From: UBA8886 sp002731655
Lineage (GTDB): Archaea > Thermoplasmatota > Poseidoniia > MGIII > CG-Epi1
Length of the DNA stretch: 20,546 nt
Assembly (NCBI GenBank): GCA_030754655.1
Contig: JASLZX010000018.1
Span: 1-20,546, forward strand
Direction of reading: 5' to 3'
Below, one piece after another: positions 1 to 7,003 of this stretch (position 1 is its first letter; every line of letters begins with the position of its first letter). A program made the position numbers and the translations under genes. A model generated the notes under the pieces. It was not told the origin of the DNA, did not search any database, and saw nothing but the letters and a program-made list of their open reading frames with translations.

Positions 1-2066
1 GTTGGCTTGTTACCCCACCAATCAGGTTCCCAGACCTCGAACGCCAGAGTCTCTCCCGGTGCCGCTACTCCGCCGATGTCGAGCAGGCTGCCGGTAACGA
101 CCAGCTCCTGCCCCTTGCCAACTGAGGCTGGTGCATCTACGGTGAGCACGGTGTCTGTAGAGACTTCGACATCCTCGGGACCATCAATTCCGATGAAACC
201 ACTCTCATAGGAAGCGGCATAAATCTCGTTCCACCCCGGCAGTGCCGCGAGGAATCCAGTGGCATTGAAGTCGAAGTCACCAGTGGAATTGGTAATTCCG
301 GTACCAATCTCGAACGCTGGCTCGGTGTGGTTCTCGTCCCACATCCCGCCACCGACTGAAAAACCGTCGATTCGCGTCCCGTTGCGGTCCTCGACATAGC
401 CCCAGAGGCGGAACAACTCGCCCTTATCGGCAGCCGAAGGCGCGACGCCCTCGAGCACGACTGTGACCTGCTCGCCGGTCATGTTGTCGATATCATTCGG
501 GTCGAACTCGTCGAAGTTGAACTCATCGCCCCCCTCGTCGCTGTCGGGGCGGTCGAGGGTGGTGCTCGAGCCGGTGCCGCCGAGGTTGATGCGCTTCCAG
601 TGACTGTTAGAGTAGGTCTGGTTGTCCACGGGCACGTAGACTTCGACGAAGGCGTGCGCCTCGTTCGAGACGTAGCGCGTCGGCAGCCCCAGCACGTTGG
701 CCGTGACGAAGAAGCCGAAAGAGCGGTGGCGGCAGGCGCCGATGCCGTTGATGCAGATAGACTGGTAGACATCGTAGGGCGGCTCGGGGTCGGGGACATC
801 GCCGTCGCCCTCGCGGAAGTTAGAGAAATACCAAGTGAGGTTGGTGACCAGTTTCTCGAGGTTGGTCTCCATCGTACCGTTCTCGGGCCAGAGCCAGTAG
901 AGCGGCGCGTTGGCCGGCTCGGTCCCGTTCTTCAATTGCAGGAACTGCTTCACCTTCTCCTCGACCTCGGACTGCCCGGTGATGGGGCGAATCGCCTCCG
1001 GGGGCAGGTCGGCGGTGGTGAGCGTGTCGGGGACGGGGCGGTTGAAGTAGGAACCATTGGTTCCCATGCGGTAGCGCAGGTCTATGCTCGCACCCTCACT
1101 ACCGCGGATGTAGTAGTTGTCGGCGCCGTCCTTGTAGAAGTATATTTCGAGGGCGGTCTGGTTGGCGTCGTAATCGATGATGTCGGCGTCGGGCGAGACC
1201 GAGGGAATCGGCGTGTAGATCTCGGGCGAGACAATCACGCCCATCCAGAGCCACCCCTCGAAGATGTGCGTGTAGTCGGTCGAGCCGGTCGGCGCGATTT
1301 CGACCTTGGAAGTGTCATAGACATACATGGTGTAGGGGTCGGTGCTCGAGCTGTCGTAGTAGAGCGCGTCCTGCGTCGACCAGCGCTTGAGCGACATCAG
1401 CGGCGGGTCGAAAATTTCATAAATCGTGACGTTGCCATCGGTCCGCCCAGTATCGGGCTTGGCCCCCGGCGGCTCGCCCGGCTCGATGGGCGGCGGGTCC
1501 TCGCCGTCCGGATCGCCGTCGTCATCGCTGTCATCGTCGCACGGGTCTGTGTTTTCGTTGTACTCGCGCAGGTTGTCCGAGCCGTCATTGTCGGGGTCAG
1601 CGTGCTGGTCGCTGAAGTCCGAGGGGTCGAGGCCGCACTGGTCGTTCTTCTCGGAGTAGTAGTGCTCCCAGCCGTCCGGCATTCCGTCCTGGTCGCTGTC
1701 GGCGGTGAAGGGGTCGGTGTCCCACGCGAACTCCCAGTAATTGGAGAGCTCGTCACTATCGGGGTCGGCGCCGTCGTCGGTGACGTTGCGCGGGTTGAAA
1801 CCGTAATATATCTCCCAGCCATCTCCAGCACCGCCGCCGTCGGTATCGGGATTGTTGGGGTTGGTGTTGTTGTTGTACTCCTCGAGGTTGGTGTACATTT
1901 CCTCGGCCGAGATTTCACCGTCACGGTCGGCGTCGTAGCCGTCATTATCGTCGTCCTCGTCACCATCCGGGTCATTCGGGTTCGAGCCGAAAACCGGCAG
2001 CGCCGCCAGCGGCGTGAGCAGCATCACTAGCGCGACCAGCAAACTCAGCCACTTCTGCCCTTCCAT
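1..2066 (-). CDS. Exported transglutaminase-like protein with Asp-rich TSP3-like repeats (3' end beyond window)
   Basis: The frame opens at the ATG at 2066 and stays open to base 1, giving about 689 visible residues. Residues 1-28 form a signal peptide (MEGQ, then a Leu/Ala/Val-rich core). Residues 30 to about 170 are Asp/Asn-rich repeats of the thrombospondin type-3/EF-loop kind, with two DGWE cores, probably binding calcium. Residues about 395-497 form a transglutaminase-like (papain-fold) domain: Cys445 in GACRHRS, His471 in NEAHAFVEVYVP, and Asn494 in WKRINLGG where families usually have Asp. From about residue 515 there are Ig-like beta modules, as in adhesins. It probably acts outside the cell as a peptidase-like or crosslinking enzyme, but substrate and reaction cannot be read from sequence. 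It follows another Asp-rich repeat protein after 65 nt and has its own box A and leader hairpin. No stop occurs in the window, so the protein is truncated only by the edge. Confidence 0.88.
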   Translation of the reverse strand, partial: MEGQKWLSLLVALVMLLTPLAALPVFGSNPNDPDGDEDDDNDGYDADRDGEISAEEMYTNLEEYNNNTNPNNPDTDGGGAGDGWEIYYGFNPRNVTDDGADPDSDELSNYWEFAWDTDPFTADSDQDGMPDGWEHYYSEKNDQCGLDPSDFSDQHADPDNDGSDNLREYNENTDPCDDDSDDDGDPDGEDPPPIEPGEPPGAKPDTGRTDGNVTIYEIFDPPLMSLKRWSTQDALYYDSSSTDPYTMYVYDTSKVEIAPTGSTDYTHIFEGWLWMGVIVSPEIYTPIPSVSPDADIIDYDANQTALEIYFYKDGADNYYIRGSEGASIDLRYRMGTNGSYFNRPVPDTLTTADLPPEAIRPITGQSEVEEKVKQFLQLKNGTEPANAPLYWLWPENGTMETNLEKLVTNLTWYFSNFREGDGDVPDPEPPYDVYQSICINGIGACRHRSFGFFVTANVLGLPTRYVSNEAHAFVEVYVPVDNQTYSNSHWKRINLGGTGSSTTLDRPDSDEGGDEFNFDEFDPNDIDNMTGEQVTVVLEGVAPSAADKGELFRLWGYVEDRNGTRIDGFSVGGGMWDENHTEPAFEIGTGITNSTGDFDFNATGFLAALPGWNEIYAASYESGFIGIDGPEDVEVSTDTVLTVDAPASVGKGQELVVTGSLLDIGGVAAPGETLAFEVWEPDWWGNKP

Positions 2067-2067
2067 T

Positions 2068-2083
2068 ACGCGCACCTGCGCGT
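2068..2083 (-). promoter_or_regulatory. Leader hairpin with Shine-Dalgarno-like loop
   Basis: On the minus strand a perfect 6-bp inverted repeat (ACGCGC / GCGCGT) encloses the loop AGGT and ends one base before the ATG at 2066. The loop plus one stem base reads AGGTG, which matches the archaeal anti-Shine-Dalgarno and lies 6 nt from the start codon. The ribosome-binding site would therefore be displayed in, or partly masked by, a GC-rich hairpin. The structure is seen in the sequence; a regulatory role is inferred. Confidence 0.5.
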
Positions 2084-2100
2084 TCCGACGGGAGCTTTCG

Positions 2101-2110
2101 CTACATATAG
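2101..2110 (-). promoter_or_regulatory. Box A (TATA) for the transglutaminase-like gene
   Basis: The minus strand reads CTATATGTAG in an otherwise GC-rich gap. Its centre is about 40 nt before the ATG at 2066. With the usual box A to start-site spacing of about 25 nt, the transcript would have a leader of about 15 nt, which is essentially the hairpin at 2068-2083. This suggests the gene can be transcribed independently of the repeat-protein gene upstream. Confidence 0.5.
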
Positions 2111-2131
2111 GTTTTGGGACTGCATTTTGCG

Positions 2132-5050
2132 TCAATTGTCCGCCTCGTAGCCGTCGCTCATCCCGTCGTCGTCCGAGTCGGCGTCCCACGGGTCGGTCTG
2201 CGCATCATCCTCGCGCCAGTTGGGGAAGTAATGCCAGTTGCCCTCCCAGTCCTCCCAACCGTCATCGTCGTAGTCGAGGCCGCCGTCGCTGGCGTCGAGC
2301 GGGTCGAAGCCGCGCGTCTCGTTGGCCGGCTTGTGCTCGTCCCAGTAAACCTCCCAGCCGTCGGTGCAGTTGTCACCGTCGCTGTCGGGCAGCGCCGGGT
2401 TAGTGTTGTTACGGAACTCCTCGAGGTTGGTGAATTTCTCCTCAGGCGAGAGCTCGTCATCGCGGTTGGCGTCGTAGCCGTCGCTGTCGAGGTCGAGAGC
2501 CGCGTCAGCCGCGTCGCCCGGGTCGAGCCCATACCACGCCTCCCAGCCGTCGGGCATCCCATCGCCGTCACTGTCGGCTTCCCAAGGGTCGGTGCCATTG
2601 AGGTATTCCTGCAAGTTGGTGAAATGCTCGCGCGGCTCGATAGTGCCGTTACGGTCGAAATCCCAGCCGTCGTCGTCAGGATCCTCTCCGGCGTCGCTGG
2701 CGTTGAACGGATCGAGCCCGTAGAAAATCTCCCAGCCGTCCGGCATCCCGTCACCGTCCGAATCGGGATTGGATGGGTCGGTGACAAAAGTGTCGTCGCC
2801 GGCGACCACTTCCTCGCCGTCCTCAATCTGATCGCTGTCGGTGTCGCGCCCCAACGGGTCGCTGCCGGGAATCGCGTCGGCGGCAATCACGTTCTCGTCG
2901 TAGCCTTCGACGAGGGAATTGTTGAACTCGTGCAGGTTCACCAGCCCGTCGTTATCAGGGTCGTCCCAGGCGTCGCTGTTGTTGAGCGGGTCGAAGCCCC
3001 AGTAAACCTCCCAGCCGTCGGCCATGCCATCGAAATCGCTGTCGCCATTAGTCGGGTCGGTGGAGTTCAGGTACTCCTCGAGGTTGGTGAACAGCTCCCC
3101 TTGCTCAAGGCTCAGGTTCAGGTTGGCGTCGTAGCCATCATTATCGCCATCGAGCCAGGCGTCGCCCTCCCAGAGAGGGTCGAGGCCGTACCGGATTTCC
3201 CAGCCGTCCGGCATCCCGTCCATGTCGGTGTCGTTCCAGGTCGGGTCGGTGAAATAGACGAATATTTCCTCGCCGTCGAGCAGTCCGTCGCCGTCGGTAT
3301 CGTTGAGCAGCGGGATGGTCGAGCGGATGCCGTCCACCTCGGTGTAGTTACTGCCGGCAAGGGAATTGTTGTATTCCAGCCGGTTGACAACACCGTCATT
3401 GTCGGGGTCAGTCAGGCTGTCGAGTGGATTGTTGGGGTCCAGCCCTTGCTGGTATTCCCAGCCGTCCCACATCCCGTCGCCGTCGGTATCTGCGACCCGC
3501 GGATGGGTGTCTGCCATGAACTCGAGCAGGTTGGTGTGCAACTCGTCGCTCTCAAGGCTGCCGTTCCAGTTGGCGTCGTGGCCGTCCAAGTCGTAGTCGA
3601 CGCCAGCATCGAACGGGTCGAGCGGGTTGAGGCCGAACCACACCTCCCAGCCATCCCACATCCCGTCGCCGTCGGTGTCGTTCAGGTCGGGGTGCGTATC
3701 GCGGCTATATTCCTCGAGGCTGGTGAAAGTCTCGTTGCCCACCACCTCACCGTTGCGATTGAAGTCCCAGCCGTCACCGTCCGTGTCAAGCACTGCATCG
3801 AGCGGGTCGAGCGGGTCGAGGCCATACTGCACTTCCCAGCCGTCCGGAATCCCGTCGTTGTCGCTATCGGGGTTGGTGGGGTCAGTCCCGTTCAGGTATT
3901 CCTGCAAATTGGTATAGTATTCGTCCGGCTCGACCGCCTGCGAACGGTCGTAGTCATGGCCATCGTTGTCGAGGTCGCCGCGCGCATCGGCCGGGTCGAG
4001 CGGGTTGAGGCCATACTGCACTTCCCAGCCGTCCGGCATCCCGTCGAAATCGGTGTCGTTGAAGGTCGGGTCGGTCAGCCAGGTGCTCAGCTCGGCGAAG
4101 TCGCTGAGGCTGTCGCCGTCGGTATCGTTCAGGTCGGGGTGCGTCGTGTCAATCTCGTCGGCGCGACGCCAGCCGGTATCGAGCAGGCTGTTATTGTATT
4201 CGCGGATATTGTCGAGGCCGTCGCCGTCAAGGTCTTCCCAGTTGTCGCTGGCGTCGAGCGGGTCGAGGCCGAAAGTGACCTCCCAGCCGTCAGGCATCTC
4301 GTCGTTGTCTGTATCGGCATCGCGCGGGGCGGTGTCGTTCAGGTATTCGGCGAGATTGGTATAGAATTCGGCGAACGAGAGGTCGCCGTTGAAGTCGGCG
4401 TCCCAACCGTCGTTGTCGGCATCCTGCCAAGCGTCGACGCCGCTGGTGGGGTCGAGATACCAGAATGCCTCCCAGCCATCCGGCATTCCGTCGCCATCTG
4501 TGTCAGGCTCCCACGGGCTGGTGCCGTTCTGGAACTCGGCCAGGTTTGTGAATTTTTCGGAGTTGGTAATGTTTCCGTCGTAGTCAAAATCGTGGCTGTC
4601 GTTGTCGCTATCCAGTTTTGCGTCGCCCTCCCAGAGAGGGTCGAGGCCGTAGAGCGCCTCCCAGCCGTCCGACATCCCGTCGCGGTCCGAGTCGGGGTCA
4701 TTGGGGTCGGTCGAGTTGCCGAGCAGCGACTCCATCTCGTACTCCATCAGATTGGTGAAATTCTCGGAACCCTCGAGCATCCCGTCCCCGTTCAGGTCGA
4801 AGCCGTCGTGGTCGGTATCCCACGCTGCATCCGCGGCGTCGAACGGGTTCAGCTTGTGAATCAGCTCCCACCAGTCGGGCATCCCGTCGTTGTCGCTATC
4901 CTTGGTCGGCAGGTGCGGGTCATCGGTAGCGCTAGCGGGGTCAATGTGCTGCGACGACTGGAAGCTCACCAGCGGGGAGAACGGCAACGCCGCCAGCAGC
5001 ATGATTACAACCGCCAGCACAACGTAGCGCCGGCCACCCGTCTCCGCCAT
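2132..5050 (-). CDS. Exported protein built almost entirely of TSP3-like Asp-rich repeats
   Basis: This is a 972-residue protein with an N-terminal hydrophobic signal or anchor (about residues 9-30). From residue 51 to the end it consists of tandem units with the core (S/T)D-x-DGMPDGWE-x-x-x-G-L-(D/N)P, followed by an Asp-rich EF-loop-like segment. I count 13 full cores, three shorter DGEE/DFAE-type cores and a final half unit ending DGYEADN. Such loops in thrombospondin type-3 and related bacterial and archaeal proteins bind calcium and make rigid rods, so an extracellular or cell-surface calcium-binding stalk is likely. No catalytic domain, C-terminal membrane span or sorting signal is visible; the protein stops abruptly in a half repeat. 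Many N-x-S/T sequons fit a glycosylated surface protein. A box A follows the upstream peptidase stop codon, and a perfect hairpin abuts the ATG. Precise function is unknown. Confidence 0.88.
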   Translation of the reverse strand: MAETGGRRYVVLAVVIMLLAALPFSPLVSFQSSQHIDPASATDDPHLPTKDSDNDGMPDWWELIHKLNPFDAADAAWDTDHDGFDLNGDGMLEGSENFTNLMEYEMESLLGNSTDPNDPDSDRDGMSDGWEALYGLDPLWEGDAKLDSDNDSHDFDYDGNITNSEKFTNLAEFQNGTSPWEPDTDGDGMPDGWEAFWYLDPTSGVDAWQDADNDGWDADFNGDLSFAEFYTNLAEYLNDTAPRDADTDNDEMPDGWEVTFGLDPLDASDNWEDLDGDGLDNIREYNNSLLDTGWRRADEIDTTHPDLNDTDGDSLSDFAELSTWLTDPTFNDTDFDGMPDGWEVQYGLNPLDPADARGDLDNDGHDYDRSQAVEPDEYYTNLQEYLNGTDPTNPDSDNDGIPDGWEVQYGLDPLDPLDAVLDTDGDGWDFNRNGEVVGNETFTSLEEYSRDTHPDLNDTDGDGMWDGWEVWFGLNPLDPFDAGVDYDLDGHDANWNGSLESDELHTNLLEFMADTHPRVADTDGDGMWDGWEYQQGLDPNNPLDSLTDPDNDGVVNRLEYNNSLAGSNYTEVDGIRSTIPLLNDTDGDGLLDGEEIFVYFTDPTWNDTDMDGMPDGWEIRYGLDPLWEGDAWLDGDNDGYDANLNLSLEQGELFTNLEEYLNSTDPTNGDSDFDGMADGWEVYWGFDPLNNSDAWDDPDNDGLVNLHEFNNSLVEGYDENVIAADAIPGSDPLGRDTDSDQIEDGEEVVAGDDTFVTDPSNPDSDGDGMPDGWEIFYGLDPFNASDAGEDPDDDGWDFDRNGTIEPREHFTNLQEYLNGTDPWEADSDGDGMPDGWEAWYGLDPGDAADAALDLDSDGYDANRDDELSPEEKFTNLEEFRNNTNPALPDSDGDNCTDGWEVYWDEHKPANETRGFDPLDASDGGLDYDDDGWEDWEGNWHYFPNWREDDAQTDPWDADSDDDGMSDGYEADN
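2135..4900 (-). repeat. In-gene tandem repeat array, units of about 55-95 codons
   Basis: The coding sequence repeats at both protein and DNA level, for example the recurring minus-strand string for PDGWE. Most units are short. Longer units that contain an EYNNSL or EFNNSL segment plus an extra DGEE-like core occur as the 4th, 8th and 10th units. That spacing suggests block duplication of several units at a time rather than of single units only. Confidence 0.8.
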
Positions 5051-5067
5051 CCCCGGCTACGCCGGGG
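5051..5067 (-). promoter_or_regulatory. Perfect inverted repeat abutting the start codon
   Basis: A 7-bp perfect stem (CCCCGGC / GCCGGGG) with a 3-nt loop ends exactly at the base before the ATG at 5050. It lies between the box A at 5073-5081 and the start codon. In a leaderless transcript it would be a DNA palindrome in the core promoter (possible operator). In read-through mRNA from the peptidase gene it would be a hairpin that hides the start, or a weak terminator. Confidence 0.45.
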
Positions 5068-5072
5068 TGCGC

Positions 5073-5081
5073 TAGATAAAA
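5073..5081 (-). promoter_or_regulatory. Box A-like element for the repeat-protein gene
   Basis: The minus strand reads TTTTATCTA directly after the TGA of the peptidase gene, centred about 28 nt before the ATG at 5050. That spacing is typical of leaderless archaeal promoters. It is one of several AT-rich boxes here placed just after an upstream stop codon. Confidence 0.45.
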
Positions 5082-5082
5082 C

Positions 5083-6171
5083 TCACCCGAAAACCAGCAG
5101 GTCGCGCGGCAGGCTGGTGAGGCTGCGGCTGCCATCCTGCGTGATGACTATATCGTCCTCAATCCGGATGCCGCCGAGGGTCGGGATGTAGACTCCCGGC
5201 TCGACCGTGAAAGTCATCCCGGACTCGAGCACGACGGCGGAGTTCTGATTTATATACGGCTCTTCATGAACTTCGAGCCCCAGCCCGTGGCCGGTGCGGT
5301 GGATGAAGAACTTGCCATAGCCCGCCTCGGTGAGGGCATCGCGCGCCGCCACATCCACCTCGCTGGCGGCGACTCCGGGCGCGGCCAATGTGCGCGCCGT
5401 CCGCGCGGCGGCGCGCACCGCTCCATGTGCCTCGAGCTGCGGCTGCGTCGGCTCGGCGGCGACCACGAACGTGCGGGTGATGTCCGAAAAATATCCCTCG
5501 CAGGTTGCGCCCCAGTCGACAATCAGCAGGTCGCCCTGCGCCAGCTTCCGGTCGCCCGGAAAGTGGTGCGGGCTGGCACCGTTGGGGCCGCTGGCAATGA
5601 TGGGGGCGAACGGCAGTTCCGGCTCGGAGCCCGCCTCGTAGAGCGCCTGCACCAGCGCCGCCGCCAGCTCGCGCTCGCGCATGCCGACGGAAATGGTGGG
5701 TTGCACCTCACCGAAGGCGGCCTCTGCCAACGCCACGGCGCGCTCCATCTTCGCCAGCTCCTCGGCCGACTTGCGCATCCGCAGTTGCGCCAGAATGGCC
5801 CCGGCATCAATCCGCTCGTCGCCGATGCCGGCCTGCGCCAGCAGCTCCAGTTCCATGAAGCGCAGACTGCGCCCTTCGACCCCGAGCCGGCCCGGTGGCA
5901 GCGCCGCTGCCGCCGCCTCGAACGCACTGGCGGGGCCAGTCGCATCGGAGTAAGTCACGATGTCACACTCGAGCGCTTCGGCACGGGAGCACTCCAGCTC
6001 TGGCAACACCAGCACCGGCCGTGCCCGCTGCGGGACGACGAGCACCAGCGGCCGCTCGCTGAGGTGGAATTGGAGCCCCGTCAGGTACCGCAGGCTGGAG
6101 CCGGGGACCAGCGCCAGCAACTCGAAACCTGCGTCGATCATCGCTTCGCGCAGCTGCGCCAGTCGTTCCAT
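5083..6171 (-). CDS. M24 family Xaa-Pro aminopeptidase/dipeptidase
   Basis: This is a 362-residue metallopeptidase of the M24B (PepP/PepQ) type, which cleaves the bond next to proline in peptides and uses two metal ions in the cytoplasm. Residues 1 to about 130 are the creatinase-like N-terminal domain, and residues about 140-362 the pita-bread catalytic domain. All five metal ligands are visible: Asp219 (VDWGA), Asp230 (YFSDITRTF), His295 (HRTGHGLGLEVHE), Glu324 (TVEPGVYIP) and Glu338 (GIRIEDD). Length is normal for archaeal and bacterial PepQ-like proteins. No signal peptide is seen. The ATG start lies 25 nt from an AT box shared with the divergent nuclease gene, which fits a leaderless transcript. 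The exact specificity (aminopeptidase or prolidase) cannot be decided from sequence. It probably takes part in peptide catabolism, in keeping with a protein-degrading marine heterotroph. Confidence 0.93.
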   Translation of the reverse strand: MERLAQLREAMIDAGFELLALVPGSSLRYLTGLQFHLSERPLVLVVPQRARPVLVLPELECSRAEALECDIVTYSDATGPASAFEAAAAALPPGRLGVEGRSLRFMELELLAQAGIGDERIDAGAILAQLRMRKSAEELAKMERAVALAEAAFGEVQPTISVGMRERELAAALVQALYEAGSEPELPFAPIIASGPNGASPHHFPGDRKLAQGDLLIVDWGATCEGYFSDITRTFVVAAEPTQPQLEAHGAVRAAARTARTLAAPGVAASEVDVAARDALTEAGYGKFFIHRTGHGLGLEVHEEPYINQNSAVVLESGMTFTVEPGVYIPTLGGIRIEDDIVITQDGSRSLTSLPRDLLVFG

Positions 6172-6192
6172 ACTGCGCCAGTGGCCCCTGCC

Positions 6193-6199
6193 TTTTTAG
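6193..6199. promoter_or_regulatory. Central AT box between divergent genes
   Basis: The only AT-rich element in the 47-nt gap is TTTTTAG on the plus strand. It lies about 23 nt before the plus-strand ATG at 6219 and about 25 nt before the minus-strand ATG at 6171. Both distances fit box A of a leaderless archaeal promoter, so one element may serve both genes. Confidence 0.5.
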
Positions 6200-6218
6200 T
6201 GACCATCCCTGCCCGGCC

Positions 6219-6986
6219 ATGGAAGAGAAGGTTTACCGGGAAATTCTCAGGGAACTGGACCGGCATCGCGGCTACGGCGTGCATACCGGTGTCGAGGAAG
6301 TCGCCAACAAGTTCGAGCAACCGTACGACGCCGTGCGCGCCATCCGCTCGCAGTTCCTGCAGCGCAAGTCAATCAAGAACCACTACCGCGTCAAGGACCG
6401 TGCGCGGAAGCACCTGCAGCGCTGGAAGTCGGGGGTCTCCATCGGTGACCTGGCACTCGAGCTGGACTTTCCGCCGGTGCTGCTTGCCAATTTCCTGTTA
6501 ATGGAGATGCGCCACTCCAAGAAGCGCACCAAGGAAATGCTGAGGAACCTGAAGCTGGTCAAAGACGAACGACTGCGGAAGGAGCTCGAAGAGGTGACCA
6601 CGCGTGACGAACTCTACACCCCCATCTCGCACAACAAACAGGCGGCCGAGGGCAACCGCCGCGAGGACCGGCTGGCGGTGTGGCTCGATGGACTGGAGCT
6701 GGAATACTTCACCGAGAACGACCTGCGGCAGGGAACGGTCGAAGGGAAAACTCCGGATTTCCTGCTGCTGAAACCACTCGTGTGGCACGGCGACGAATAC
6801 CACTGGGTCGAGTCCAAGGCGAGCTTCGGCGACGACTACATCCACCGCAAGAACCACCGCGGGCAGGTCTCTCAGTACGTTGAGCTCTACGGCCACGGCA
6901 TGCTGGTCTACTGGTACGGCTACCTGACCAACCTGCAGCGCAAGAACTACGTCATCGTCGACCGGCGCGAGCTGGGCCTCGAATAA
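6219..6986 (+). CDS. TPD-motif PD-(D/E)XK nuclease, archaeal CDIN1 (C15orf41) homologue
   Basis: This 255-residue protein closely resembles human CDIN1/C15orf41, mutated in congenital dyserythropoietic anaemia type I, and the archaeal TPD-motif family. The N-terminal half (residues 1 to about 125) is helical and basic and fits the helix-turn-helix regions described for the family. The C-terminal half carries the nuclease core: the TPD motif KTPDF with Asp180, then HWVESKASFGD with Glu198 and Lys200 (the PD...ExK signature). Q216 and Y220 form a QxxxY motif, and a conserved-looking YWYGY segment follows at residues 231-235. Glu149 may be the upstream acidic residue. Metal-dependent cleavage of structured DNA is expected from the superfamily, but no substrate is established for the archaeal proteins. 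It is the only plus-strand protein gene in the window, converges on the next gene with a 6-nt gap, and is probably transcribed alone. Confidence 0.93.
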   Translation: MEEKVYREILRELDRHRGYGVHTGVEEVANKFEQPYDAVRAIRSQFLQRKSIKNHYRVKDRARKHLQRWKSGVSIGDLALELDFPPVLLANFLLMEMRHSKKRTKEMLRNLKLVKDERLRKELEEVTTRDELYTPISHNKQAAEGNRREDRLAVWLDGLELEYFTENDLRQGTVEGKTPDFLLLKPLVWHGDEYHWVESKASFGDDYIHRKNHRGQVSQYVELYGHGMLVYWYGYLTNLQRKNYVIVDRRELGLE

Positions 6987-7003
6987 GCAGCGCTACGGCT
7001 GCT
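6986..7003. terminator. Hairpin at a convergent gene junction, possible two-way terminator
   Basis: A 6-bp perfect inverted repeat (AGCAGC / GCTGCT, 6-nt loop) begins at the last base of the plus-strand stop codon and spans the stop of the converging minus-strand gene. No T tract follows on either strand, so termination is only a possibility suggested by position. Confidence 0.25.

Noticed and set aside
600..2030. A 476-codon plus-strand open frame.
   Set aside because: It is antisense to the transglutaminase-like gene, whose minus-strand frame has a signal peptide and catalytic motifs; the plus frame is Val/Gly/Arg-rich noise.
2135..4900. Regular spacing of about 200 bp suggested a CRISPR or satellite array.
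   Set aside because: The period is far too long, there are no constant short repeats with unique spacers, and the repeats are in frame within one protein.
2114..5191. A 1025-codon plus-strand open frame opposite the repeat protein.
   Set aside because: It is the antisense shadow of the repeats: Asp codons GAC/GAT read back as Val/Ile. It has no signal peptide, domain or promoter and runs across real gene boundaries.
5266..6501. A 411-codon plus-strand frame overlapping the peptidase and the nuclease.
   Set aside because: Both real genes have complete family motifs in other frames; this frame shows none and is kept open by high GC.
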